This document shows positions 37,874-48,801 of a DNA stretch of 64,000 nt, piece after piece; the stretch's first letter is position 1, and every line of letters begins with the position of its first letter. The translations under genes were made by a program, and so were the position numbers. A model generated the notes under the pieces. That model was not told the DNA's origin and did not search any database. It worked only from the letters and a program-made list of their open reading frames with translations. The DNA is from Moniliella sp. 'wahieum' (Eukaryota > Basidiomycota > Moniliellomycetes > Moniliellales > Moniliellaceae), in the NCBI GenBank assembly GCA_003971905.1, contig RSEE01000092.1, forward strand, positions 1 to 64,000, written 5' to 3'.

Positions 37874-38160
37874 GATCGCTCTGATGCTACAAGAACGCCA
37901 AGTAAGTAGGGACGCGCCCCAGTTTTCTCCCTGATCATGAGAACGCACGCTTACGATGCCCTCATGACGACCACTAAGATGTTTGAGCACTGGAAAAGCC
38001 TCAGTTACTGCAGAATCTTACTTGAGAAGAAGCTTCATCTTCGCTCACATGTCCACCATTCTTTTCGTATCCATCATGCGCGCTATCATCCGGTTTGGAA
38101 GCAAATGGCAGAAGAACTTGAGGGTTATGGCTTGTTATGTGCGGTGACTCCATTGGCCTC
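37874..38160 (+). mobile_element. Probable LINE C-terminal remnant (diverged)
   Basis: AAGAACGCCAAGTA followed by GGGACGC matches the AKYQGR segment of the LINE at 61.86 kb, and TTTKMFEHWK, 35 residues on, lines up with TASKLFAHWK of that element. The remainder is diverged. It ends about 60 bases before an LTR-like sequence. Confidence 0.4.
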
Positions 38161-38222
38161 TTGATTGCTGGCACGAACCAGCAGCCCATGCTGGATGAGC
38201 GATGAGCCTGTGGTATGTAGGC

Positions 38223-38440
38223 TGTCGGGATCAGACCTATTTTTGGTCACTGTTTGATCACCAAGTTGACTGGTCCCTGATTCGTTCTAGAGCCTGTTTT
38301 CTCCCTTTAACTATGACATCCTTCTTCCCTTGTGTGACTCAGCTCTGATGTTCTCTTCTTCTCCGAGGCATATATACCTCTCCCTCTTTCCACTCGATGA
38401 AGATGATACCCATCTTTTCTCTCATCAACATCTCCTGTTA
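38223..38440 (+). mobile_element. Fossil LTR-like sequence, copy 2
   Basis: Partner of 14357-14579 (see there): begins TGTCGGGATCAGACC, shares the CTTCTTCTCCGAGG and TATATA part, ends CATCTCCTGTTA. About 50 bases further on, a short frame begins MSNRPDVEPNAAGAEMDD, which might be the first residues of a gag-like protein, but it ends almost at once. Old fragment. Confidence 0.45.
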
Positions 38441-39182
38441 GGTTTGATCTAACTCAGCCTTCCTGGCGTTCTTTAGCCCTCCATCCCACCGCATGTCCAA
38501 CCGCCCCGACGTTGAACCCAACGCGGCCGGCGCTGAGATGGACGATATCTCCCACAGCCATGTAGTTTCGTTGTTCTTGTGACGGTTCGTTTGCAAAGGC
38601 TATGAACTCATTCCAGATTACACCGGCAACCTAGCTTTCTGAGCCACATCTAAGACGCTCTTTGCTTTTTGGTCTTTTTTGAGCATGCCTGTGCCGTCCC
38701 CTTCAGGTGGGGGGTCAATCGGCATATGTCGACACGCGAATTGATTCTACCAAACTCTCCTAAAATAAAAGGTCTAAGGGAGAGACGAGGAGAAAAGGTG
38801 GGATAACGAGGAAGAATGCGATCATAGAGGGGGGAAAGTGAGTGGGAGAAGTAGGTTGTGGGAAACATGGTCGTAGTACCAAAGGGCCCAAATGATTACA
38901 CAGGATACAAGAAACAGAGCACATGCCATCGAAAAGCATGACGGGGAAGAGGCATAAGGGTCAGAATAAGGGTTGCAGTTGGGTAAGGGCCCGGGTATGG
39001 GTACGCGGACGGGAGGGAGGTAGAGGGAAAAGGGGGAAAACGAAACGAATGACAAAAACCGTATCATCGACCGCAAGAACCCATATCCTAACTAGGGACT
39101 AGGAGCCGAAACGGCGCGCATAAGCGCAAAGCGACTGAGAGCAGGAACCCAGATTCTGCGCACCCTTGCACCGCTGCAGCGC
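38441..39182. other. Interval downstream of the glyoxal oxidase gene
   Basis: Apart from the short frame next to the LTR-like sequence nothing is recognised. The last 150 bases are the 3' flank of the oxidase gene. Confidence 0.45.
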
Positions 39183-41691
39183 TACTGAATCTTGGGCTGG
39201 GTCAGGGTCTCGCGCGAGGAGTACACTTGGTTCAAGTGATACGAGTCGAAGGTGGCCTGGGACTGGTTGGACCATGGTGACTCGGCAACTGCATGTTGTC
39301 GGTGCTAGCTTGGTCCCAGTAGCCCGAGGGACGCGTTGGCCGCATACGAGTAGCCGGGCTTGGCGGCCGTCGACCCGCTCCGGCGACGACAGCACCATAC
39401 AGCCAGCCCACCAGGGCCAGAAGCACCACTACTCCTACCGCCACCCCTACTGCGATGCCCGCTTTGCCTCCCGAACTCAGGCTCGAGTGCGAGGCCCCAA
39501 AGCCAGTACTGACGTCCGCGCCGTTGACGGCGCCCGTACCCGTGTACACTTTGGAGGGGACGGCGTTATAGGACGAGTGGTTGACAGGCGTGTAAAGTTG
39601 TTGCAGTGCTGCACCCACCTTGGGCGTCCAAGGGGCCATCCCGACCGTGCTCATCGACTCGCCAATCGAAACGAACTTCCCCTGCGACGGCACGCCGCCA
39701 ACGGTGACAAAGAGCAAAGCCGGTCCGACGGTCAGAAGATTCGGGTTGGGGGGCAGCGGATTGACAGTGAGCACAACGCTGCCATCGAACTGAACCTCAT
39801 AGGTATGTTGCAGCTGTACGGAGCGCTGACCCATGTTCATTGCGTGGGTGGAGAAGCCCGAACGGATGAGCATCACCTTGGTGCCGGCTGCCAGCGCGTT
39901 GGCCGCCTTGCCCATCGACGCCGCGGGCAACGTCACATTGAAAGGGCTCCCACCAAACGGAATGGTCGGGCAAGCCTTGGGGCTGCGGACGCGGAGCAAA
40001 GTAGTAGTCAGGGTACCACTTCTCTACCACATAGGTGGTGTTGTAGCCCTGGGGAGAGGAGGAGAGGGGCATCAGCTCGTTCACGTCATTGTGTGGGTTG
40101 CTACCGGCAATCAAAACCGCGCCGTCGGGAGAAAGAAGGCGGAGGAATGGTACAACCGAGCATACTGGCTCTTGCCAAAATTAGCATCCGACAAACGCTT
40201 GCCCTTGGGCTGCGTCGGGTCGTAGAGCAACGGTGTCAAGGTCGGACCAGAACACATGCCTTCGAGGTGAACCTGTTGGCCATTGAGATTGATAATGTTC
40301 CAGGTTGTGTTTCCGTATCCGGCCGTGCCGTTCTCTGCACCATTCACGATCAACATCTGGCCCGTGGGGAGGTGAACAAACTGCCCCATCGTCCGTCCCA
40401 CCGGCATATCGTCCTCTTCCACAAACGCCGGATTCGCCACCATGCTTCCGTCCGCATTCTCCGGTTGGATCGAAGCACAGGAGGTAGAGGTCTTGGTCTC
40501 GTACATGTTCACATTGGGCGCGGTATAGTTGCCCCAATCGTTGTCAGTGTCGAGGACCATGCCGCCGCAGAAGAGAATCTCTGGAGTCCAGTTGTTGGCC
40601 GGCGTGAGAGGCTTCATGGCCGTAGCGGCCGAAGCCGGGTAGACACGAATGATGCCACCTGGCATGTCGGGTAAGGGGGTTTCAACATTTTGGTTGTGGT
40701 CCCAGAGTACGTTGGAGGCATTGGCGTTCATAAAGATCTTGCCGCTGGGCATGAGATACATGTGGGGGTACATGTGAGGCCACTGTGGTTGTCATGAACT
40801 TGGACATCTGCATGCCGGCATAGGATCCCTGTGCGTAATGTTGGTGCGGTTGGGGAAATACTCGTAGGTGGGATTGGCGCCGCCCATGTCGAGGTTGGTG
40901 ATGGAACCACCGCCGGTGGCAGTAGCAAAGGTGGGGTCGGTGTTGGGCGTATTGCGGTTGATGTATCCGCCCGAGGTGGAGCCACCCATGATGACCATCT
41001 CGCCCGTGGCCAAGGTCTCTACGGTGGGGTACCAACGGTTGGAGTTCATCTGCAAGTGACCATCATCGTCCCAATTGTACCCGCTGGGCTGGAGGTTGAG
41101 GATGTCGAGGAGGCGGATGGATTTGCGTCCGTCTTTGGATTGGTACGGGTTAAAGCTGTCGGTCAAGGCGACGTTTCCATACTTGACGGCCTGGTTTCCG
41201 CCAAAGACAGCCCAGGAGCCGTTGGGCAAGGTGCCACCGCCGGCACAAAACGCATTCGTCTCGACGTCGATCGCACGCACGGATCCGTCGGTGAGGTCAA
41301 TCAGGGAGCCCCATACAGGCTTGCCAGAGGAAAGCTTGGTGGGGTTGCCCTCGACCTTGTCGAGAACAAAGGCAGTGTTGTTGTCGACAAGGCCGAGCAT
41401 CATGGCCGAGGCAAGGGAGTTCTTGGTCAACACCTCAAACGACATGGGGGTCCCAGCCAACGCGGGGATGGCAGCCGCCAGCACAGCCAGGGGAGAAGCA
41501 TAACGAAGGAAAGAGTGTGCAGTACTCGTGCTGGGAGGGCGCCGAGAGCGAGTAGGAGCGGGAGCGGGGGTGTTGGTGTTGGTGGTGGAGGGGAGGTGCA
41601 AGACGAGCCGCCGGGCAAAGCAGCATGGACGACGGTGCGGACGAGGCTTGAAGCTTGAGGCTTGGCTTGAAGCTCGAAGCTTGAGGCCCAC
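39183..41691 (-). CDS. Glyoxal oxidase (copper radical oxidase, membrane-anchored)
   Basis: Extracellular copper radical oxidase (AA5 family) that oxidises small aldehydes to acids and makes hydrogen peroxide, in basidiomycetes used with peroxidases or for cell-surface morphogenesis. All metal and radical positions can be placed: NAFCAGGGTLPNGSWAVFGG (Cys of the Tyr-Cys cofactor), NSNRWYPTVETLATGEMVIM (the linked Tyr), SQYARLYHSSAFFLPTARF (axial Tyr then His) and GFSTHAMNMGQR (second His). Kelch-like strands fill the rest. The mature chain is preceded by the hydrophobic stretch YASPLAVLAAAIPALAG; the first Met is unsure (41691 in the open frame). After a Ser-rich stalk, GIAVGVAVGVVVLLALVGWL is a membrane helix, so the enzyme is anchored, as in Ustilago Glo1. 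The end DSYHLNQVYSSRETLTQPKI(Q) stops at 39183-39185. Frame changes occur at about 40790, 40120, 40000 and 39290. Confidence 0.92.
41646..41687 (+). repeat. GCTTGAA/GCTTGAG heptamer array
   Basis: GCTTGAA, GCTTGAG, GCTTG, GCTTGAA, GCTCGAA and GCTTGAG in near 7-bp register, overlapping the most upstream possible start of the oxidase gene. This argues that the true start codon is downstream of it. Confidence 0.7.
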
Positions 41692-42029
41692 TTTTGTGAC
41701 AGCTCTTCTGCTGTTGCCTTGTGCTGGATATTCGGCTCGGAGGCTGCCCCCCAGCCTCCCGAGTGTCTCCGACGATCCAGGTGATCAAGGCTGCACCCTG
41801 GCGGGGAGGAGGCATGGGGGCAGCCAGCGGGTGCAGCGGCCCCACTTGGGGGCATGGCGGCAGCAGCTGATGCACGCGGCTGCTCTGCGGCGCTGTGGGG
41901 AGCGTGCTGCTGTGTGCTGCTGTGTGCTGCTGTGCCTGCCTGCTGTTCGGCTGGAAGCTGGGACGCGACTGCCCTCCAGTGCGTGGGCACTGCGTGGGCC
42001 CAACGCCGCGCGCCGGCGGTGGTCTTAAG

Positions 42030-42064
42030 CGTCACGCGTCACGCGTCATGTGTCACGTGTCGGC
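42030..42064 (+). repeat. Five-unit 7-bp array (CGTCACG)
   Basis: CGTCACG, CGTCACG, CGTCATG, TGTCACG, TGTCGGC in strict register, about 340 bases upstream of the oxidase gene. Same class as the arrays at 7.26 and 23.85 kb. Confidence 0.8.
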
Positions 42065-42084
42065 GCAGGCAGGGAATGAGTGCG

Positions 42085-42098
42085 TGGCTGGCTGGCTG

Positions 42099-42143
<45 letters not shown>
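42085..42143 (+). repeat. (TGGC)n tetranucleotide microsatellite
   Basis: Fourteen or so TGGC units with one TGAC variant. The remaining interval 42144-43277 shows no gene; it contains several simple purine-rich stretches (43010-43170, GGAGAGG/GCAGGCCG words). Confidence 0.9.
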
Positions 42144-43277
42144 GATGGTGCTAGCCAGTGGCTGCCTGACTGCTGGGCTGCCCCACTGCGGGCACACCAG
42201 CGCGGACTTGGGACGACATGGCACAGTGCTCTGCCGCTGGGCTGCTGCATGTGAAACTAGGGCAAGCTTATTGGCTTGTAGCGCTTTTAGCGCTTTGCGC
42301 TTCGTATATGCGCCCAGTAGGTTGCCTGTCTGGCGCCGGAAACTGATGGGTGGTGTCGAGGGCGGATGCATGATGCATGGCATTATGGTACGACTCTGTA
42401 TGTACAGCCACAGGGCTCTGCGCCCTTCTGCGCCACTGTTCTATGGTAGAACCCGGAGGCCGTAGGCCGCACCGCGCGCACCGCCCTCCCGTACCCTGCC
42501 GTACCTAGGACCCCATCGATCATCCTAATCATGCACCACCTCATCATCTTTACTGGCACCATTTCTTCTCGTCTGGGGCATGTACCTAACCTCTCGCCGT
42601 TTTCTTTAATGGCCTTGTTCTAGCTTCAAGCTTCGAGCGGAGGCTGGGTACCGGGTAGGGTCGGCTTTGGAACCGTGGTACAGTTACCGCGCACTTCTGA
42701 GCTACTATGGTTCTCCACACTGTGGCGCGCGTGAGCGAAGGAGGGCGTGGGGCGTGTGACATGCGAGGCCTGATATATAGCTGACGCTGCCAGCATATCA
42801 CGCCACTACCTTGCCACACTCTGATACTGAGTACTGATATATGATACTGGGTACAGTCCCCTAGCTCCCGTCCCAAGTCCAGTTCCAGTTTCCACAGCCA
42901 GAGTGCCCTCCTACTCTACCTGGCCTCCCGAATCTTTCCGAGAGTCGGGAACTTCACAAAATACACTTTTGCGTTTGCCCGCTGGAATCTATACCGATGG
43001 GAGGGAACTGCAGAACGGGATGTACGGATGCAATGGATTCCTTGGAAAATCAGAAGGACCGCGAGAGAGAACATGCCGGGGAGGGAGCAGGCCGGGAGAG
43101 GCCGCTGGAGGTATGCAATATTGGAGAAAGGAAAGCAGGCCGCAAGAGGAATGCAGGCCGCTGGAGAGGATGCGTGGGGGAATCAGGCCGGTACCGTCCG
43201 GAAGAGCATACAGACTGTACACACAAGACAACAGAGGGATATGGGGAGGAGGTCCCTGCTGGTGACAAACAATATGT

Positions 43278-45161
43278 TTACTGAGGCAAGGGGATGGTGC
43301 GTGGGTAATCCTTGCTTGGCTGGATCGCAAAGAAGCGATGCTCCAGGGCTTTCTGGGCCGTGTGCGCTGGTAGGGTCGAGTTCAAGAAGTTGACGGGCAA
43401 GGTCCTTGAACCAATGTTAGGACCGGTACTGTGCTTTTTCGTCCTTGTTGCTGTGTTTCAGCAGTGGGGTATGGGCACAGCCTTGGTGGTGCGCACGTAC
43501 CGTTGGAGAAGAGACGCCTCGCGCTGCTCAGGCGGCAAGCGTTCCAAAATGCACCGGGCATCACACCCAGCGCGCTCTGAAGCGACAGAGAGGCGTGTCG
43601 CTCTGATCAATGTCCTGCTTGTTGGCTTGGTACTGGGCGTACGCCTCCTTTGCGCTCCTTCCAGTCCAAAGGGCGCCTGACCCATCGCCAGCTGCAGCAT
43701 CAAGCACCCAGCCGCCCACACGTCTAGCGGAGCCGACCAGGGATGAGTGCGAAGCAGTGCCTCGGGCGGACGGCAAGCCTTGGGAAGCGCACTCGGGCTC
43801 ATGCTGGGCCGCGCACGAACGTGGCGCGCATCAGACACGTGGACGCTGGAAGAGGAGAGGAAGGAATCGTTTGGCCAGGCTTGAACGGATCGGGGATGCG
43901 CGCAGCAGCATCAGTACTGTCCAGCATGACGTTGTCCGCGGTGAGGTTGCCATGGACCAAGCCCTGGTCATGGATCGAGGCGAGAAAGAGGAGGATTTGC
44001 TTCATGATGGACTGAACGTGTTCCGGGGGCATGCGACGGCCTTGGAGCTGGCGCTTGAGATAGTAGTCCACCGAGCTGGCCTGGCGATCAAACACAATGC
44101 ATAGTCGGGTGCGGTTGTAGAGAAACACGTCGCGCATGCGCGTCCACCCAATCACGTCGGCATTCATCGCGCCGACTGCATGCAGGTTCCGGGCGTGACG
44201 CAACGTCTCGATGCGCCTGGCCTTGTCGGAGCCACTGATACTGATCACCACTGGTTGGTTGGTGACCATGTCAAGCGCGGACACGGCCTCGCCGTACTTC
44301 GTCTTGCCCCGGCTCTTGGTAACCATGTAGCGATACGCGAGAATGCTGTCGCCCATGGTCATATTGGCTGGGCCACAAACTTGCGTCCCACCAATACTGG
44401 CGAGAACGTCCAACTCCGCTGCAACATCGTCCTGTTCTTTTCACCGGGCGAAGAGGCTGCACATGCACATGGTCAAGAGGTTAGCGTTACAGTGGTTGGC
44501 TGGCATTGATGGGGATGGATCCGTACCTTTGCAGTTTGAACGGGAGGAGGAGTTGCAGTGTGCGCAGGAGGTGTGGGGTGGCAATTTGAACGCGAGGAGG
44601 GGTTGCACGCTGAACGTGAGTAGGGATCGGACGTTGAACGCGAGGACGGGCCGGGGCTGCCTCAGGCTTCCGAGTGACCATCGCGGGCGCGGGGGGTGGT
44701 GCCAGGGACCCGAGCATGGTCCAACCTGGCCTTTTGACCGAGGGTCCGCCCATAGCGTTCGTATCCGCGTCTGCGTCCTCATCCTCACCCTCATCCTGGT
44801 GCGTGCGCTTGCGCTGCACCAGATGCGGTGGCGGTTTCTTTCGGATACAGTGGCGGAGGGAGCGGGCCCAGCTCAGGAGAAGGGCGGCGAAGGGCCGGTG
44901 CTGCTGGAAGACGACGAACGATGCGACGAGTGCCGATGGCGCCGGCGCCGTCGATGCCGAGGTGGCGGCCTTTGCGGCGCAGGGCGGGGAAATGCGTTTG
45001 CCCAGCTGCTGGGCGAGGCTGGGGCGGGGGAAGACGTGCGGTAGGGCATAGCGCGCTGGGACGAGACGGACAGCTGCACCATTTTGCAATGGAAGCGGGC
45101 AGTCGTGGTCGTCGCAGAGAGGAGGAAGAGGTGGTGGTAGGTCGGAAAAGACGGCGGGCAT
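43278..45161 (-). CDS. Protein-kinase-like pseudokinase
   Basis: The fold is a protein kinase: YRYMVTKSRGKTKYGEAVSA with the first strands, VDYYLKRQLQGRRMPPEHVQ and SIMKQILLFLASIHDQGLVH for helix E, then HGNLTADNVMLDS for the catalytic loop, PPEALLRTHPWSAPLDVWAA (APE-like and DVW helix F) and DLARQLLELDPT-like and LEHRFF-like pieces for subdomain XI, ending at TAA 43278-43280. The HRD Asp is Asn (HGN), the DFG position reads DPF, and the VAIK Lys is missing (VVISIS), so phosphotransfer is unlikely; a scaffold or allosteric role is inferred. The 230-residue N-terminus (from MPAVFSDLPPPLPPLCDDHD) is Pro/Arg-rich and includes repeats encoded at 44529-44660. No named family recognised. Frame changes near 44400 and 43800-43560. 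A relic copy lies at 24.6-25.1 kb. Confidence 0.65.
44529..44660 (-). repeat. Imperfect tandem repeat in pseudokinase N-terminus
   Basis: Four copies of a TTGAACG[C/G]GAGGA-containing unit spaced about 22-50 bases. In the minus frame they encode Pro-Arg-Val-Gln-like peptides (RPIPTHVQRATPPRVQIATP). Confidence 0.6.
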
Positions 45162-46084
45162 GCAGACAGGTTAAAAGCAAGGCGTGTGGTGAAAAAATGG
45201 GCCCGATGCGAGTGTAATCTGAAACACGAGGCAGCCATCGCCTAAAAGGAAGCTCAGGTCCCAAAGTAGTACGACCGGTGATCTGGGGGGTGCGCATCGC
45301 ACTCAGGCACGGCGTCTGTGTCTCATCCTGTTGGGCAGCAGGGACGGGTGACAGACGACGCTGCATGGGTGACTATCGATGATGATGCTTGCGGTGATAA
45401 TCGGGCGAGGGCAGAGGGGCAGTGTATGGTGGACAGCAGGGCGCCAGCTGCATGTCTCATAGTAGCGCGCGCCAGTGTCTGCGAAGACTTGGCTCTAGAC
45501 CTGACCCGGCCCCTCTCTGATTTGGGTCTGCGTGCCCTATTCCCGCTCGTCACCCTAACCCCATAGCCCAAGCGGTGGTATGCACCCTAGTGTCCTGGGC
45601 TACGCCAAGCCATCACATATCACCTGCTATCACCCTCCATCACCCCCCCGTCCTAACCCTGCCAGTGCGTCTTCTTCAGGCTCACCACCAAACGACTTGA
45701 GGGGTTTATTCGGTTGGCAACAAGCCCAGCACCATCCTCACAGGCAGCTCAAGGTGCTAACAAAGGGGGGCAGACTGGGGCATCTGCCTGGCTGTGGCTA
45801 ACAACCACATTGACAGCAGAGTACGTATCCCATCCTTGGAGCACATCCTTCCTGCCAGAACTCATACCCGTTCTATCCGGACGCAGGCCGGTCCACGGAG
45901 CAGGATGGCGTCCGATCCTCAAGCTAGTGCGCGCGCCGTTCAGGGCACACCCGCAGTCTCAATGAACCGACGGCTGGGAGGATAAGAAGAGGAACGAGGC
46001 GAGGAAGCAAATCATATAAACACCGACTACCGGGTGGGCCTACGCCTCTGTATGACGCCGAGAGGGAAGCGGCTGCATTCTATT
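45162..46084. other. Intergenic interval, no supported gene
   Basis: No conserved protein on either strand. Weak frames at 45318-45571 overlap on both strands and look accidental. Confidence 0.45.
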
Positions 46085-46150
46085 CTACTCACAAGCAGGT
46101 GGATTGCGAGAAGTGAGGCCAAGTACCAGGGACGTGCCCAAGATCTGTGT
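46085..46150 (+). mobile_element. LINE C-terminal fragment
   Basis: ACAAGCAG...GATTGCGAGAAG followed by GCCAAGTACCAGGGACG matches the LINE at about 61830-61890 (AKYQGR region) almost base for base, then diverges. A short, isolated remnant on the plus strand. Confidence 0.65.
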
Positions 46151-46588
46151 TACATGTTACCCCAGGTACTATTTGTAGTTATGCCGAGGCGGAGGCCACT
46201 TCGCCATCAGGACTGCTGAGAACATGTTTACTCACTGAAAAGAACTGACTGACGAAGAGTTCCGCGGTGAAGGTTGTGTTCATTGAACGTTCATCGATCA
46301 TCGCTCAGTCATGGTCATGTCCAGATGCACATCATCATCTCATCCACTGCTACTAGCCTATAGGGCCCAGGGCTTAAGGCCTAAGACTCGATTGGGGGTA
46401 CAAACTGCACCAAACGCTGGCTCACCCAACCTGCCACGTCTGAAATGCTTGCTGCGACGGTGGCATCTGGGATGGCATAATTGATTGCGTTTGCAGGGGT
46501 GGAGTTGTGGTTGGTGGTGTGGAACCCAGCGGCAGATTCGGTTCTCCAACCAACGCGTGGTGCTGATGCTGTAGGATGGGGTTTGCAC

Positions 46589-47001
46589 GTTCACAATAGT
46601 TGTGAACCTGGCCTGGTGACCGTAACCAGTTAGTTGGCTTATACGTGTGCGGCCATTTCGAGTGCGTTGTAAATCACCTACTCCTATTGCATAGGCGGGT
46701 TAGGCCAGGGCCCCGCGGCAATTATATGCGCACCAATATCCCAAAGTGATGCGTTAGGGTTACGTGGCTGCTTCCTTGGGCCTGAAGGGCTTGGACCTTG
46801 ATTAGTGGACATTGGACTTTTGGCCTTGAGCCTGGCGGGGAGGCTTCCCTGACTGAGTACTGGCGGCAACAGGGGGACATTGTTTTTGTGAACGTTATCT
46901 TAACCCATTATCCATTGCAAGCAGGAGAAGAAGGGCTACTTAATCAGTAGTCAGTTGCGATGATCGACCAATGATCGTAACCGCGTTCACAACGTTCACA
47001 A
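46589..47001. promoter_or_regulatory. CGTTCACAA-type elements upstream of histone H1
   Basis: Five copies of the 8-bp core GTTCACAA or its complement lie 180-600 bases upstream of the H1 start: a perfect inverted pair with 3-bp spacer at 46589-46607 (GTTCACAA-TAG-TTGTGAAC), one at 46886-46894 (TTGTGAACG), and two in direct tandem at 46984-47001 (CGTTCACAA twice). The same element is repeated between H3 and H4. No gene is seen in 46151-47183. Confidence 0.65.
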
Positions 47002-47183
47002 GCCCAACGTGCAAGGGCAATAAGACAGTGGTAAGGCCTAAGGACTCCTTGGGATGGTCAGGCGACACGAGGCATACCAACGCTGCCACGCTCCTGGTTT
47101 TCATTTCTTTACCACCACCACATCCAGCTCCTTTTCGCCTCACCACCACCACCACCTCTTCCTCCTCCCACCTCGTTCCCTAC

Positions 47184-47885
47184 GATGTCGACTGCTACCA
47201 CGAAGAAGGCCGCGCCCAAGGCGCACCCAAGCCCGCTGGGCCGTCGTACGAGGTGCGTTTTTCTTTCATTCCTTTTCCCCTCTGGTCCTCTGTGGGGAGA
47301 GCGCGTTGTCTGCTGCTCTCGGTTGGTGTTCATCGGACCTCCTTGAGTCAAGGTCATTGCCTCTCCCTCGGTTCGGTTCGAGGGGATATGGTGGCAACCC
47401 CACCCCCCCCTGGATCAAAGCTGACATGCTCCTTGTCCCGTTCAGACAATGATCAAGGAAGCGATCCTTGCTCACCCCGAGGCGTCGCGCACCGGCCTGT
47501 CGCGCCCTATGCTCAAGAAGTGGATCCAGGCTAAGCACACCCCCCACGGCGTCGCTCAGCCGGCTGCGTTACTTGGAACTTGGTTGCGCGTGCGATCACC
47601 AAGGGTGCCGAGAAGAAGGTGTTTGTCTTGCCCAAGGGCCCCTCTGGCAAGGTGAAGCTCGCGCCCGGTACCAAGGCGGCCGTCGCGAAGGAGACGAAGC
47701 CTAAGGAGGTCAAGCCCAAGACGGAAAAGGCCAAGGCTAAGAAGCCCGCAGCTAAGAAGGCAGGCACCAAGGCGACGACCAAGAAGCCCGCGGTCAAGAA
47801 GACGTCGAGCACGACCAAGAAGGCTGCCAAGCCTGCGGCCAAGAAGACGGAGAAGGCCGCGACGAAGAAGACGGCCAAGAAGTAA
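47184..47885 (+). CDS. Histone H1 (linker histone)
   Basis: Linker histone that binds nucleosome dyads and compacts chromatin. The start at 47184 gives MSTATTKKAAPKAHP. An intron runs from GTGCGT at about 47254 to a CAG at about 47446. The winged-helix (H15) domain follows: TMIKEAILAHPEASRTGLSR and PMLKKWIQAKHTPHG, then ARAITKGAEKKVFVLPKGPS. The tail from about 47660 is a Lys/Ala/Pro-rich run (KKPAAKKAGTKATTKKPAVK) ending KKTAKK, stop at 47883-47885. Two single-base losses (near 47232, KPAGPSYE block, and near 47570, before YLELVARAI) shift the frame and are best read as consensus errors. Upstream lie multiple CGTTCACAA elements shared with the H3/H4 promoter. Some basidiomycetes lack H1, so its presence is informative. 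Confidence 0.93.
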
Positions 47886-48801
47886 AGTGGGTCCGGGAGC
47901 GCGGGAGGGGGGCAGACTTGCTGTTGTCCACCCTGTAATTTTGTACCGTTCTCCGCCTCTCTGTCTGGATTTGAGGCGCTGCTTTCCCTCCTTGGCCAGT
48001 GCTCTGCTGAGTGCTGGAGATGTATGTACAATGCACTGCCTCTATGCTGCTTGGTTGTGTGGGGCCGAATTGCAATGTACGATTGATAGGCCTCGGCTGT
48101 GCACGCGGGCGGTAGAATGGGAGCGCGTGAGCTGACTGGGCGCGGGACGGTTGGGTATGACATGTGCGGCAGGTACGTACATCCAATCACGCGTGCCCCT
48201 ACAAGGGATGGAGAGTGGATGAGAATAGAGGTGTGGGTTAGCTGGCATCAACAGTGGATGGAACAGGAGGGGCTATTTGAGATGCTGGTCTTAGAGACGT
48301 GGCAAGTGAGATCTTATAGGCTGGTGCGATACTAAATTGCAGAAGCAGTGTATATTGCGTACTGCGCCCCGCATTATGCTTGCCGGAAAGGACCGGGGGC
48401 GGACGGGTGGTGGGCGTGTTGAAGTGAACATTGAAAATGGGTGTGTGATGCTGAGGCGCGGGACGCGTGACGTTGCGGTGTGGGATGGGCCGGTTTGGGC
48501 AGGTTTGGGCCGGGACGTGGGAAGCGGGACGGCGTAAGCCGTAAGCAGCGCTCTGTCCTCAGCGCCTCCTGTGCCCCGTCGCCGTCACCTCCAACCACCA
48601 CGCTCTCCTCCTCCTCCCCTCCTCCCATCCCCCGGGATCCCCCACGACGACTGCCCGCGCCTCGGCATGCGTGGTTGCTCTTGGTGGTGGTGTCCTTGTC
48701 TTCTGTGCCCGTGTGAGTGAAAGAGTGTGAGTATCAAGAGTGAGTGAGTGTGTGCGTGTGCGCGCTGCCCCCTGGCGAGCCCAGGTGCCCACTCTCTGAG
48801 C
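47886..48801. other. Interval between H1 and the cyclin gene
   Basis: H1 3' flank, then intergenic DNA without a recognised gene. Two GTAAGCC-type heptamers lie at 48533-48548. A TGTGTGAGTG-rich stretch lies at 48705-48765, in the probable cyclin leader. Confidence 0.45.

Noticed and set aside
42085-42143. (TGGC)n run as a CRISPR-like or regulatory array
   Set aside because: No spacers; it is a plain tetranucleotide microsatellite in a eukaryotic genome.
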